A DNA stretch of 64,000 nucleotides from Pseudomonas sp. TH31 (GCF_016650815.1 NZ_JAEKEZ010000029.1:62001-126000); one strand, 5' to 3'. Positions 8,440-17,896 are shown, counted from the first letter of the stretch. Program-made: numbers and translations. The notes: generated from the letters alone by a model not told the origin.

Positions 8440-9246
8440 ATGAAGCACAACGTCATCCTTGTCGTGCTCGACGGCCTCAATTACGAGGTCGCGCGCCACG
8501 CCATGGGGCACTTGCAGGCTTACGTCGGCGCAGGACGCGCAGCGCTCTACAAACTGGAGTGCGAACTGCCGGCCCTGTCCCGACCGCTGTATGAATGCAT
8601 CCTGACCGGCGTTACGCCGATCGACAGCGGCATCGTCCACAACAACGTCTCGCGCCTGTCCAACCAGCGCAGCATCTACCACTACGCCAGCGACGCCGGC
8701 CTGACCACCGCGGCTGCGGCCTATCACTGGGTCAGCGAGCTGTATAACCGTTCGCCGTTCGTGGTCGCCCGGGATCGTCACACCCACAACCCGGAACTGC
8801 CGATCCAGCACGGGCATTTCTACTGGAGCGATCACTACCCCGACTCGCACCTGTTCGCCGACGCGGAAAACCTGCGCCTGCGTCATGCACCGAACTTTCT
8901 GCTGATCCACCCCATGAACATCGACGACGCCGGGCACAAGCACGGCCTCGACACCCCGCAATACCGCAACAGCGCCCGCTCGGCCGACATCATCCTCGCC
9001 GACTACCTGCAAGGCTGGCTCGACGCCGGTTACCAGGTGCTGGTGACTGCCGACCACGGCATGAACAACGACCGCTCCCACAATGGCCTGCTGCCAGAGG
9101 AGCGCGAAGTACCGCTGTTCGTCCTCGGCGACGCCTTCAGTTTCAACGCCGGCGCCGCACCGAAACAAACCGAAATCTGCGGCACCGTCTGCGAATTGCT
9201 GGGCGTGGCCCACGACAAACCAGTGTGTCGGGAGCTGCTCAAGTGA
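8440..9246 (+). CDS. Type I phosphodiesterase / alkaline-phosphatase-superfamily hydrolase
   Basis: The 268-residue protein has the metal-site motifs of the nucleotide pyrophosphatase/phosphodiesterase branch of the alkaline phosphatase superfamily: VVLDGL near the N-terminus, the nucleophile region LSRPLYECILTG, DDAGHKHG and TADHGMNND with the metal-binding DHG. Such enzymes cleave phosphodiesters, phosphonoacetate or phosphomonoesters. No signal peptide is visible, so it probably acts in the cytoplasm on what the transporter imports. Its TGA overlaps the GTG start of the first permease (GTGA). The substrate is unknown. Confidence 0.85.
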   Translation: MKHNVILVVLDGLNYEVARHAMGHLQAYVGAGRAALYKLECELPALSRPLYECILTGVTPIDSGIVHNNVSRLSNQRSIYHYASDAGLTTAAAAYHWVSELYNRSPFVVARDRHTHNPELPIQHGHFYWSDHYPDSHLFADAENLRLRHAPNFLLIHPMNIDDAGHKHGLDTPQYRNSARSADIILADYLQGWLDAGYQVLVTADHGMNNDRSHNGLLPEEREVPLFVLGDAFSFNAGAAPKQTEICGTVCELLGVAHDKPVCRELLK

Positions 9247-10088
9247 ACGCCATGACCCGTAGTAAATGGCTGGCAGCCTTATGCCTGGTGCCCTTTGCAC
9301 TGTTCTTTATCGTATTCGAGATCGCCCCGCTGTGCTGGGTGATGATCAACAGCGTGCAATCGGAAGAATTCGGTTGGGGTATCGAAAACTTCACCAAGAT
9401 CTTCAATTCGAAGTTCTACTTGCAGGCGATCCAGTACAGCCTCGAGATCAGCTTCTGGTCCAGCGTGTTCGGGATTATCATCGCGGTGCTCGGCGCCTAC
9501 TCGCTACGCCGGGTCGACTCGAAACTGCGCAACTTCGTCAACGCCTTCGCCAACATGACCAGCAACTTTGCCGGCGTGCCGTTGGCCTTCGCCTTCATCA
9601 TTCTGCTGGGCTTCAACGGCAGCTTCACGATCATGCTCAAGCAGGCCGGGATCATTCAGGATTTCAACCTGTACTCGAAAACCGGGCTGATCATTCTCTA
9701 CACCTACTTCCAGATTCCCCTGGGCGTGCTGCTGCTCTACCCGGCCTTCGACGCCCTGCGCGAAGACTGGCGCGAGTCCGCCGAACTGCTCGGCGCCAGT
9801 GGCTGGCAGTTCTGGCGCCATATCGGTTTGCCGGTGCTGACCCCGGCGCTGCTGGGCACCTTCGTGATCCTGCTGGCCAACGCCCTCGGCGCCTACGCCA
9901 CGGTGTATGCCCTGACCACCGGCAACTTCAACGTGTTGCCGATTCGTATCGCGGCAATGGTCTCCGGTGATATTTCCCTGGACCCGAACATGGCCAGTGC
10001 CCTGGCCGTGGTGCTGGTGGCGTTGATGACCCTGGTGACCATCGTGCATCAGTTGCTGTTGAAGAGGAGCTACCATGTCTCGCGCTGA
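9243..10088 (+). CDS. ABC transporter permease (first)
   Basis: An integral membrane protein of 281 residues with six predicted helices and the EAA-type loop (ESAELLGASGWQFWRHIGLPVLTPALL) that docks the ATPase. The GTG at 9243 is chosen because it overlaps the preceding stop as GTGA and has GGGAG eight bases upstream; a GTG at 9225 and an ATG at 9252 are alternatives. It pairs with the next permease, which overlaps its last codons, to form the membrane channel of the importer. Confidence 0.9.
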   Translation: MNAMTRSKWLAALCLVPFALFFIVFEIAPLCWVMINSVQSEEFGWGIENFTKIFNSKFYLQAIQYSLEISFWSSVFGIIIAVLGAYSLRRVDSKLRNFVNAFANMTSNFAGVPLAFAFIILLGFNGSFTIMLKQAGIIQDFNLYSKTGLIILYTYFQIPLGVLLLYPAFDALREDWRESAELLGASGWQFWRHIGLPVLTPALLGTFVILLANALGAYATVYALTTGNFNVLPIRIAAMVSGDISLDPNMASALAVVLVALMTLVTIVHQLLLKRSYHVSR

Positions 10089-10875
10089 ATTGGGCCCCGT
10101 CGGTGTCTATCACCGGGTCGTGGTGTATTTGCTGTTTGCCATTCTGTTGCTGCCGCTGGCCGGCACGTTGATCTACTCGATTGCCAGCAGTTGGTCGGCG
10201 ACTATTTTGCCCAGCGGCTTCACCTTCAAGTGGTACATCCAGTTGTGGGGCGATCCGCGGTTTCTCGACGCGTTTGGCCAGTCACTGCTGGTCTGTGTCG
10301 GCTCGCTGATCCTGTCGGTGGTGCTGATTCTGCCGCTGCTGTTTGTGGTGCATTACCACTTCCCCAAACTTGATGCGCTGATGAACATCCTGATCCTGCT
10401 GCCCTTCGCGGTGCCGCCGGTGGTGTCGTCGGTGGGATTGCTGCAGCTCTATGGTTCCGGGCCGTTTGCGATGGTCGGTACGCCGTGGATTCTGATCGGT
10501 TGCTACTTCACCGTGGCGCTGCCGTTCATGTACCGGGCGATCACCAACAACCTGCAAGCGATCAACCTGCGCGACCTGATGGACGCCGCCCAATTGCTCG
10601 GTGCCAGCACCTGGCAAGCGGCGTTCCTGGTGGTGCTGCCGAACCTGCGCAAGGGGTTGATGGTGGCATTACTGCTGTCGTTCTCATTCCTGTTCGGTGA
10701 GTTCGTGTTTGCCAACATCCTCGTCGGCACCCGCTACGAAACCCTGCAGGTCTACCTCAACAACATGCGCAACAGCAGCGGCCACTTCACCAGTGCGCTG
10801 GTGATTTCCTACTTCTTCTTCGTGCTGGTTCTGACCTGGGCGGCCAATATCTTGAACAAGGACAAAAGCGAATGA
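10075..10875 (+). CDS. ABC transporter permease (second)
   Basis: The 266-residue membrane protein has an EAA loop (DLMDAAQLLGASTWQAAFLVVLPNLRKG) and a binding-protein-dependent permease fold of the CysTW/PotC type. The ATG at 10075 follows GAGGAGC in the end of the first permease, and its stop overlaps the ATPase start (ATGA). It completes a heterodimeric channel for the importer whose binding protein is encoded at 7246. Confidence 0.9.
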   Translation: MSRAELGPVGVYHRVVVYLLFAILLLPLAGTLIYSIASSWSATILPSGFTFKWYIQLWGDPRFLDAFGQSLLVCVGSLILSVVLILPLLFVVHYHFPKLDALMNILILLPFAVPPVVSSVGLLQLYGSGPFAMVGTPWILIGCYFTVALPFMYRAITNNLQAINLRDLMDAAQLLGASTWQAAFLVVLPNLRKGLMVALLLSFSFLFGEFVFANILVGTRYETLQVYLNNMRNSSGHFTSALVISYFFFVLVLTWAANILNKDKSE

Positions 10876-11777
10876 GCTATGTCAGCGTCCAACACCTGCA
10901 AAAAAACTACGCTGGGACGACCGTTTTCAGCGACATCAACACTGAAATCCAGAAGGGCGAATTCGTCACCCTCCTCGGCCCTTCCGGTTGCGGCAAGTCC
11001 ACGCTGCTGCGGTGCATCGCCGGGCTGACCTCGGTGGATGGCGGCAAGATCCTGCTCGATGGCGTCGACATCGTGCCATTGAGCCCGCAGAAACGCGGGA
11101 TCGGCATGGTGTTCCAGAGCTACGCACTGTTCCCGAACATGACCGTGGAACAGAATGTCGCCTTCGGTTTGCGCATGCAGAAGGTCAACGCCGACGACAG
11201 CCACAAGCGCGTCACTGAAGTGCTGAAACTGGTGGAACTGAACGACTTCGCCGCCCGCTATCCGCATCAACTGTCTGGCGGCCAATGTCAGCGTGTGGCG
11301 CTGGCTCGTTCGCTGGTTACTCGGCCGCGGCTGTTGCTGCTGGATGAACCGTTGTCAGCCCTGGATGCGCGGATTCGCAAGCACCTGCGCGAACAGATCC
11401 GTCAGATCCAGCGCGAACTCGGCCTGACCACGATCTTCGTCACACACGATCAGGAAGAAGCCCTGACCATGTCTGACCGGATTTTCCTGATGAATCAGGG
11501 AAAGATCGTACAAAGCGGCGATGCCGAAACCCTTTACACCGCACCCGTGGATGTATTCGCCGCCGGTTTCATCGGCAACTACAACCTGCTGGATGCCGAC
11601 AGCGCGACGAAACTGCTGCAACGGCCGATCAGCGGGCGCATTGCGATTCGCCCGGAAGCCATCGAACTGAGCCTCAACGGCGAGCTCGATGCGCAGGTCC
11701 GCAGCCACAGCCTGTTGGGCAACGTGATTCGCTACCGGGTCGAAGCCCGGGTGTGGAATTGGTGGTGGATGTGCTGA
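10872..11777 (+). CDS. ABC transporter ATP-binding protein, frameshifted near the C-terminus
   Basis: The nucleotide-binding domain is complete: Walker A GPSGCGKST at about residues 36-44, signature LSGGQCQRVALARSL, Walker B LLLLDEPLSALD and the H-loop THDQEEALTM. A TOBE-type extension follows. The frame ends abnormally with RVWNWWWMC. In the next frame the expected continuation VELVVDVLNRSAADLHPDGQ runs to a TGA at 11858-11860. One extra G in the GGG at 11749-11751 restores a 329-residue protein. Only the regulatory tail is affected, so the called product might still work if the shift is real. Confidence 0.88.
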   Translation: MSYVSVQHLQKNYAGTTVFSDINTEIQKGEFVTLLGPSGCGKSTLLRCIAGLTSVDGGKILLDGVDIVPLSPQKRGIGMVFQSYALFPNMTVEQNVAFGLRMQKVNADDSHKRVTEVLKLVELNDFAARYPHQLSGGQCQRVALARSLVTRPRLLLLDEPLSALDARIRKHLREQIRQIQRELGLTTIFVTHDQEEALTMSDRIFLMNQGKIVQSGDAETLYTAPVDVFAAGFIGNYNLLDADSATKLLQRPISGRIAIRPEAIELSLNGELDAQVRSHSLLGNVIRYRVEARVWNWWWMC

Positions 11778-11894
11778 ACCGTTCGGCGGCCGATCTGCAT
11801 CCCGATGGTCAGCGCCTGGCGCTTTCCATCGATCCGACGGCCCTGTGTGAGGTAGCCTGATGACTTTGCTGATGTTGAAGAGAGAACTGCACTG

Positions 11895-12548
11895 ATGGCC
11901 CTGGCAATTTTTGATCTGGACGAAACCCTGATCCACGGCGACTGCGCCACCCTCTGGAGCGAACAGATGGGCCGGCTGGGCTGGGTCGACCCTGAATCGT
12001 TCATGCGGCAGAACAACGAACTGATGGATGCCTACAGCCACGGCAAGCTGCGGATGGAGGACTACATGACCTTCAGCCTGGAGCCGATGATCGGCCGCAC
12101 GCCGGAAGAGGTCGACCACTTGGTCGGCCCGTGGGTGGAAGACTTCATCGAGCCAATTATCTTCAGCGATGCGACCAAAACCATCGCCGCCCATCGCAAG
12201 GCTGGCGACCGGATTCTGGTGATCTCGGCCTCGGGCACACACCTGGTCCGGCCGATTGCCGATCGCCTGGGGATCGACGAGATTCTCGGCATCGAACTGG
12301 AAGTGACGCATGGCGTTTATAGCGGCAACACGGTCGGCACCCTGACCTACCGCGAAGGCAAGATCGCCCGGTTGCTGGAATGGCTTGATGCTGAAGAGGA
12401 GAACCTGGAAGGCGCGAGTTTTTACTCAGACTCACGCAATGACTTGCCATTGCTGCTGAAGGTGGATTTCCCGCACGTGGTCAACCCGGATCCGGTGTTG
12501 CTGGAGCACGCCGAAAAGGCTGGCTGGCCAATTCACACCTGGAAGTAA
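11895..12548 (+). CDS. HAD-superfamily phosphatase (phosphoserine-phosphatase-like)
   Basis: The 217-residue protein has HAD motif I FDLDETLIHGD, motif II VISASGTH, and motifs III/IV (FYSDSRNDLPLL), with an alpha-helical cap after motif I. This is the HAD-IB pattern of SerB-like phosphatases. It follows the ABC ATPase by 34 bases in the corrected frame and is likely the last gene of the operon. It may remove phosphate from the product of the phosphodiesterase at 8440. The substrate is inferred only from context. Confidence 0.85.
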   Translation: MALAIFDLDETLIHGDCATLWSEQMGRLGWVDPESFMRQNNELMDAYSHGKLRMEDYMTFSLEPMIGRTPEEVDHLVGPWVEDFIEPIIFSDATKTIAAHRKAGDRILVISASGTHLVRPIADRLGIDEILGIELEVTHGVYSGNTVGTLTYREGKIARLLEWLDAEEENLEGASFYSDSRNDLPLLLKVDFPHVVNPDPVLLEHAEKAGWPIHTWK

Positions 12549-12551
12549 AAG

Positions 12552-12630
12552 CAAAAGATCGCAGCCTTCGGCAGCTCCTACAGGGTGTACACCATCCCAA
12601 TGCAGGAGTTGCCGAAGGCTGCGATCTTTT
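12552..12630. repeat. Class A repeat pair, inverted outward orientation
   Basis: Here the class A arms point the other way (GATCGCAGCCTTCGGCAGC first, complement second) around a short GGGTGTACACC palindromic core. The same form occurs at 39557 and 59051. It lies between the convergent HAD phosphatase and quinone oxidoreductase genes. Confidence 0.8.
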
Positions 12631-12646
12631 CAAAGCAAACCCGATT

Positions 12647-13608
12647 TCAGGTCAGGCTTTCGTCGATCAACAGCACCAACTTGCCCGACACCTTATTACT
12701 CGCCAACTGCGCAAATGCCGCTTCGGCATCCTTGATCGGGAAGGCCTTGGCCAGCTGCGGGCTCAACCGCCCTTCAGCAAACAGCGGCCACACGTGCTGG
12801 CTCAGATCACTGAACAAATCCGCCTTGAACTGGTCATCACGGCTGCGCAACGTCGACCCCAACAACTGCACGCGTTTGCCTAACACCTGCGCCAGATCCA
12901 GTTTCGCCTCGCGCCCCCCATCAAACCGATCAGCACCCATCGACCATCGAGCGCCGTCAGCTTGAGATTCAGCGCCGCATAATTGCCGCCCACCGGATCC
13001 AGGATCACATCGAACGGCCCCAGATCATTCAGGCTGTCCAGATCCCCGGTGCGCACAACGCCACCCTGCGCCCCCAGCGCTTCGCAATAAGCCAAACGCT
13101 CGTTAGAACCGACGCTAACCCAGCACGGGTTGCCAAAGGCCTTGCACAACTGAATGGCAGCTGAACCAATTCCACTTGCTCCGGCGTGCAGCAGCACTTT
13201 CTCACCCGGCTTGAGCCCGGCAAGATGAAACAAATTTAACCAAACGGTGGCGTACACCTCTGGCAGCGCCGCGGCCTCAGCCAACGACAAACCTTCGGGC
13301 ACCGGCAGCACATGCCGTCCGTCGACTACCACCTCTTCGGCCATCCCACCCCCGGCCAGCAAGGCGCAGACCCGGTCTCCCACCTGCCAGGACGAGCCCG
13401 CACCGACCTCGCTGATCACCCCGGAACACTCAAGACCGAGCACCTGGCTGGCGCCAGGCGGTGGCGGATAAAGGCCAGCTTTTTGTAATAAATCGGCGCG
13501 ATTGAGACCCGCTGCCGCCACCCGAATACGAACTTGTCCTACATCACAGCCAGGACTCGGCTCTTCAAGCCACTCCACTCGACCTTCAACGCCTTGCAAT
13601 GCTTTCAC
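12647..13608 (-). pseudogene. NAD(P)H-quinone oxidoreductase (PIG3/zeta-crystallin type), frameshifted
   Basis: A medium-chain dehydrogenase/reductase without structural zinc: NRADLLQKAGLYPPPPGAS, the coenzyme site LLHAGASGIGSAAIQLCKAFG, and DVILDPVGGNY. The first reading frame breaks at GLMGGARRNWIW. The remainder (GGREAKLDLAQVLGKRVQLLGSTL to SGKLVLLIDESLT) continues in another frame. A run of six C at 12914-12919 needs seven to give an intact 320-residue protein. The GTG at 13608 has GGAGG five bases upstream and is preferred to the upstream ATG. Such enzymes reduce quinones with NADPH in the cytoplasm. Confidence 0.85.
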
Positions 13609-13747
13609 AGTGCCTCCATAGTGAGTCTGGACTGAGCCCGTTGCTGTAGCGCCGGGCTTTCTTGCATTATGCGACCGGCTCTTCACGGACCGGCGACTTC
13701 AAAGACGGCCTAATATGCGTGATCAATTGTCCCCGCGTCGAATCAGC

Positions 13748-15829
13748 ATGAAGCATCTGTTCCCCAGCACCGCCCTCGCTCTATTTATTGGTATCGGCCT
13801 TTTGCCGATGTCGAGCAATACGTTTGCAGCCAATAGCTGGGACAACCTTCAGCCTGATCGTGACGAAGTAATCGCCAGTCTGAACGTCGTCGAGTTGCTC
13901 AAGCGCAATCACTACAGCAAGCCGCCGCTCGACGATGCGCGCTCGGTGATCATCTACGACAGCTACCTCAAGCTGCTGGATCCGTCGCGCAGCTACTTCA
14001 TGGCCAGCGACATTGCCGAATTCGACAAGTGGAAAACCCAGTTTGACGACTTCCTCAAAAGCGGCGACCTGAACGCCGGATTCACCATCTACAAGCGCTA
14101 CCTGGACCGGGTCAAATCGCGTCTGGACTTCGCCCTTGCAGAGCTGAACAAAGGCGTCGACAAGATCGACTTCACTACCAAGGAAACCTTGCTGATTGAT
14201 CGCAAGGATGCCCCTTGGCTCAAGTCCACCGCAGAGCTGGATGACCTGTGGCGCAAACGCGTCAAGGATGAAGTCCTGCGGATGAAGATCGCCGGCAAGG
14301 ATTCCAAGCAAATCCAGGAAACCCTGACCAAGCGCTACAAGAACCAACTATCGCGCCTGGACCAGACCCGCCCGGAAGACATCTTCCAGGCGTACATCAA
14401 CACTTTCGCCATGTCCTACGACCCGCACACCAACTATCTGTCGCCGGATAACGCGGAGAACTTCGACATCAACATGAGCCTGTCCCTCGAGGGCATCGGT
14501 GCCGTGTTGCAGAGTGATAACGACCAGGTGAAAGTCGTGCGCCTGGTGCCAGCAGGCCCGGCGGACAAGACCAAGCAGGTCGCACCGGCCGACAAGATCA
14601 TCGGTGTGGCCCAGGCCAACAAAGAGATGGTCGACGTGGTCGGCTGGCGCCTGGACGAAGTGGTCAAGCTGATCCGCGGGCCAAAAGGCACCGTGGTGCG
14701 CCTGGAAGTGATTCCGGCCAGCAATGCACCGAACGACCAGACCAGCAAGATCGTTTCGATCACTCGCGAAGCCGTGAAGCTTGAAGATCAGGCCGTTAAA
14801 AAATCGATCCTCAACCTGAAACAGGACGGCAAGGACTACAAGCTCGGCGTCATCGAGATTCCCGCCTTCTACCTGGACTTCAAGGCGTTCCGCGCTGGCG
14901 ATCCGGACTACAAGAGCACCACTCGCGACGTCAAGAAACTGCTGACCGAGTTGCAGAAAGAAAAAGTTGACGGCGTGGTCATTGACCTTCGCAACAACGG
15001 CGGCGGCTCCTTGCAGGAAGCCACCGAGCTGACCAGCCTGTTCATCGACAAGGGCCCGACCGTACTCGTGCGTAACGCCGAGGGCCGGGTCGATGTGCTG
15101 GAAGATGAGAACCCGGGTGCGTTCTACAAAGGCCCGATGGCATTGCTGGTCAACCGCCTGTCGGCCTCGGCTTCGGAGATTTTCGCCGGCGCCATGCAGG
15201 ACTACCACCGCGCGTTGATCATCGGTGGCCAGACCTTCGGCAAAGGCACCGTGCAGACCATTCAGCCGCTGAACCATGGCGAACTGAAACTGACCCTGGC
15301 CAAGTTCTACCGGGTTTCCGGCCAGAGCACCCAGCATCAGGGCGTACTGCCGGATGTCGATTTCCCGTCGATCATCGACACCAAGGAAATCGGCGAAAGC
15401 GCGCTGCCGGAAGCCATGCCGTGGGACACCATCAAGGCTGCCATCAAGCCTGCGGTCGACCCGTTCAAGCCTTACATTGCCGAGCTTAAATCCGAGCACG
15501 ACGTACGTTCGGCAAAAGACGCGGAGTTCGTGTTTATCCGCGACAAGCTGGCCCTGGCCCAGAAACTGATGGAAGAAAAAACCGTCAGCCTCAACGAAGC
15601 CGATCGTCGTGCGCAACACGTCGACATCGAAGCCAAACAGCTGGTCATGGAGAATATCCGTCGCAAGGCCAAGGGCGAAGAACCGCTCAAAGAGCTGAAG
15701 AAAGAAGACGAAGATGCCATCGCGGCCGAGCCGGACAAGATCAAACCGGAAGACGATGCCTACCTGAGCGAAACCGGGCGAGTGCTTCTGGATTACTTGA
15801 AACTGAGCAACCAGGTGGCCAAGCACTAA
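13748..15829 (+). CDS. prc: Tail-specific (C-terminal processing) periplasmic protease
   Basis: An S41-family protease of 693 residues from the ATG at 13748 (MKHLFPSTALALFIGIG, a signal peptide). An in-frame ATG 33 bases upstream is possible but would weaken the signal sequence. A DUF3340-type N-terminal helical region is followed by a PDZ domain (about residues 230-315) and the catalytic domain with Ser near 472 (RLSASASEIFAGAMQDY) and Lys near 498 (TFGKGTVQT). The C-terminal DUF3340 region follows. It degrades periplasmic proteins with nonpolar C-termini; in P. aeruginosa the homologue AlgO influences alginate regulation. Confidence 0.94.
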   Translation: MKHLFPSTALALFIGIGLLPMSSNTFAANSWDNLQPDRDEVIASLNVVELLKRNHYSKPPLDDARSVIIYDSYLKLLDPSRSYFMASDIAEFDKWKTQFDDFLKSGDLNAGFTIYKRYLDRVKSRLDFALAELNKGVDKIDFTTKETLLIDRKDAPWLKSTAELDDLWRKRVKDEVLRMKIAGKDSKQIQETLTKRYKNQLSRLDQTRPEDIFQAYINTFAMSYDPHTNYLSPDNAENFDINMSLSLEGIGAVLQSDNDQVKVVRLVPAGPADKTKQVAPADKIIGVAQANKEMVDVVGWRLDEVVKLIRGPKGTVVRLEVIPASNAPNDQTSKIVSITREAVKLEDQAVKKSILNLKQDGKDYKLGVIEIPAFYLDFKAFRAGDPDYKSTTRDVKKLLTELQKEKVDGVVIDLRNNGGGSLQEATELTSLFIDKGPTVLVRNAEGRVDVLEDENPGAFYKGPMALLVNRLSASASEIFAGAMQDYHRALIIGGQTFGKGTVQTIQPLNHGELKLTLAKFYRVSGQSTQHQGVLPDVDFPSIIDTKEIGESALPEAMPWDTIKAAIKPAVDPFKPYIAELKSEHDVRSAKDAEFVFIRDKLALAQKLMEEKTVSLNEADRRAQHVDIEAKQLVMENIRRKAKGEEPLKELKKEDEDAIAAEPDKIKPEDDAYLSETGRVLLDYLKLSNQVAKH

Positions 15830-15898
15830 GATGATGGCAATTTAATGCTGACGCTCCCCGGAGCGTCATCAAACAGTCATCACTCTGTCGTGAAATAC

Positions 15899-15944
15899 AG
15901 GACTGGGCGCCCTCTTTAACCAAGAGCGCGCCCAGTCCTTTTTT
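15899..15944 (+). terminator. Rho-independent terminator after prc
   Basis: Stem AGGACTGGGCGC / GCGCCCAGTCCT with a loop CCTCTTTAACCAAGAGC that itself pairs partly, followed by TTTTTT. A second small hairpin TGACGCTCC/GGAGCGTCA lies just upstream at about 15849-15868. Confidence 0.9.
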
Positions 15945-15960
15945 ATCGCCAGAGAACGCC

Positions 15961-17751
15961 ATGACCACGACCGAACAGCTGAGTGCCTTGAGTTCAATTC
16001 TGGCTCAAAGCGGTTTGCACAGTCTGTTCCAGCCGATCATCTCCCTCTCCGAACGACGCATCGTCGGCTATGAAGCCCTTAGCCGCGGCCCCTCCAACAG
16101 TCCGCTGCACTCCCCCATCGCACTGTTTGCCGTGGCCCGTCAGGGCGGGCGACTCAATGAACTGGAAATTGCTTGCCGGGAAAGCGCTTGTCGGCGATTC
16201 AACGAGCAGCAACTGCCGGGCAAACTGTTTCTCAACGTCTCCCCCGAGTCCCTGCTCGAAGCCGCTCACCAACCCGGTCGTACCCTGCAACTGCTGCAGG
16301 ATTTCGGTATACCGCCGAGTCAGGTGGTAATTGAACTTACCGAACAGACCCCGACCGATGATTTCCAACTGCTGCAAACCGCCTTGCACCACTACCGGGC
16401 GATGGGGTTTTCCATCGCGCTGGATGATCTCGGCGCCGGGTATTCAAGTCTGCGTTTGTGGTCGGAACTGCGGCCAGACTACGTAAAGATCGATCGGCAC
16501 TTCATCGACGGCATCCACCAGGACGCGCTCAAGCGTGAGTTTGTCGGCTCGATTCTGCAAATCGCCAAGGCCTCCCGCGCACAAGTGATCGCCGAAGGTA
16601 TCGAGCTGCCGGAAGAACTCGCGGTGCTGACCGAAATGGGTGTGGACCTGGTGCAGGGCTATCTGCTTTGCCGCCCGCAGGAACATCCGCCACGGGACGC
16701 CCGCACACTAATGCCCAAGCATGACGGCACGACCGTGGCGCTGAACGACGAAGGCAGCGACCTCAGCGCCCTGCTCAACGACCAACCGGCCGTGGCCCGC
16801 GACACACCGACGGCGACGGTGCTGGAAGCCTTCCGCCGCCAAGCCAACCTGAACTCCCTGGCGGTGCTCGACGAACAAGGCCAGCCGTGCGGTATCGTCC
16901 ACCGGCATTCGCTCTCGGACGCGCTGCTCAAGCCCTTTGCCACCGACCTGTTCGCCCGCAAACCGATCAGCCGCTTGATGAACGACGACTTCCTCGCGGT
17001 CGAGATGAGCCAGTCGCTGCAACAGGTCAGCCGCCTGATCACCAGCCGCGCCCGGCAGCGCATCGAAGAAGACTTCATCATCACCCTCAACGGCGGTTAT
17101 CTGGGATTGGGCAGGGTTATCGACGTGCTCAAGCTGATTACCGAACTGAAAATCCAGCAAGCCCGCTACGCCAACCCACTGACCCTGCTGCCCGGCAACG
17201 TGCCGATCCAGCAATGCCTGACACGGCTGCTGCAACAGGCGCGGGAATCTGTGATCTGCTACGTGGACATCGACAGCTTCAAACCCTTCAACGACATCTA
17301 CGGCTACGGCCGCGGGGATGAAGTCCTGCTGTGTTTGGCGCAATGCCTGAACGACCGCGTCGACCCGTCCCGCGACTTCGTGGGACATATCGGCGGCGAC
17401 GATTTCTTGATGGTGCTGGGCCCGGAAGACTGGCGCAAACGCCTGAACCAACTGCTTGACGACTTCCAAAGCCAATGCCGACGCTTCTACCGCAGCGAAC
17501 ATCTGGAGGCTGGCTGCTTCATCGCCCCCAACCGGCAAGGCGTGCGACAGGAGTTTGCGCTGCTGTCGCTGTCCATCGGCGTCGTGCATTTGCACCCCGA
17601 AGCCTGCGCCGGGCTTGATGCAAGCCTGCTGGCGGAGATGGCATCACAAGCCAAGCACCACGCGAAGAATGTGCCGGGGTATAGCGTGCATGTGATTGAT
17701 AGCCTGGCAGTGCCGGGGCGAGAGGATGAGTTGCTGATGGGGCAGCGGTGA
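15961..17751 (+). CDS. EAL-CBS-GGDEF cyclic-di-GMP protein with variant GGDDF
   Basis: This 596-residue protein lacks a signal peptide or membrane helices. The EAL domain (about residues 15-245) keeps YEAL (E38), NVSPE, ELTEQ, DDLGAGYSSL, KIDRHFI and AEGIE, the metal and base residues of active phosphodiesterases. Paired CBS modules (about 270-390) and a GGDEF domain follow, where the signature reads GGDDF (about 478-482) and no RxxD inhibitory site is seen five residues upstream. The likely role is c-di-GMP hydrolysis tuned by a nucleotide-binding CBS pair; the cyclase half may be weak or sensory. Confidence 0.92.
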   Translation: MTTTEQLSALSSILAQSGLHSLFQPIISLSERRIVGYEALSRGPSNSPLHSPIALFAVARQGGRLNELEIACRESACRRFNEQQLPGKLFLNVSPESLLEAAHQPGRTLQLLQDFGIPPSQVVIELTEQTPTDDFQLLQTALHHYRAMGFSIALDDLGAGYSSLRLWSELRPDYVKIDRHFIDGIHQDALKREFVGSILQIAKASRAQVIAEGIELPEELAVLTEMGVDLVQGYLLCRPQEHPPRDARTLMPKHDGTTVALNDEGSDLSALLNDQPAVARDTPTATVLEAFRRQANLNSLAVLDEQGQPCGIVHRHSLSDALLKPFATDLFARKPISRLMNDDFLAVEMSQSLQQVSRLITSRARQRIEEDFIITLNGGYLGLGRVIDVLKLITELKIQQARYANPLTLLPGNVPIQQCLTRLLQQARESVICYVDIDSFKPFNDIYGYGRGDEVLLCLAQCLNDRVDPSRDFVGHIGGDDFLMVLGPEDWRKRLNQLLDDFQSQCRRFYRSEHLEAGCFIAPNRQGVRQEFALLSLSIGVVHLHPEACAGLDASLLAEMASQAKHHAKNVPGYSVHVIDSLAVPGREDELLMGQR

Positions 17752-17759
17752 TTGGACGG

Positions 17760-17863
17760 GCGCCTTCGCGGGCAAGCCTTGCTCCTACAGGGTTTTATGT
17801 CGCCCGTGTTTTTTGCGAACGACACAAAACCCTGTAGGAGCAAGGCTTGCCCGCGAAGGCGCC
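17760..17863. repeat. Class C palindromic repeat (GTAGGAGCAAGGCTTGCCCGCG type)
   Basis: Near-perfect inverted repeat: left arm GCGCCTTCGCGGGCAAGCCT, right arm AGGCTTGCCCGCGAAGGCGC, with CTCCTACAGGGTTTT / AAAACCCTGTAGGAG inside. A related element in the opposite arm order is at 47531. Confidence 0.88.
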
Positions 17864-17896
17864 AGATCAGACACCTAAAATCTGAATAGCTGCTGG

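Noticed and set aside
7465-9300. 611-codon open frame antisense to the binding-protein and phosphodiesterase genes
   Set aside because: Both sense genes have signal, catalytic motifs and ribosome-binding sites; the antisense frame has no recognisable features.
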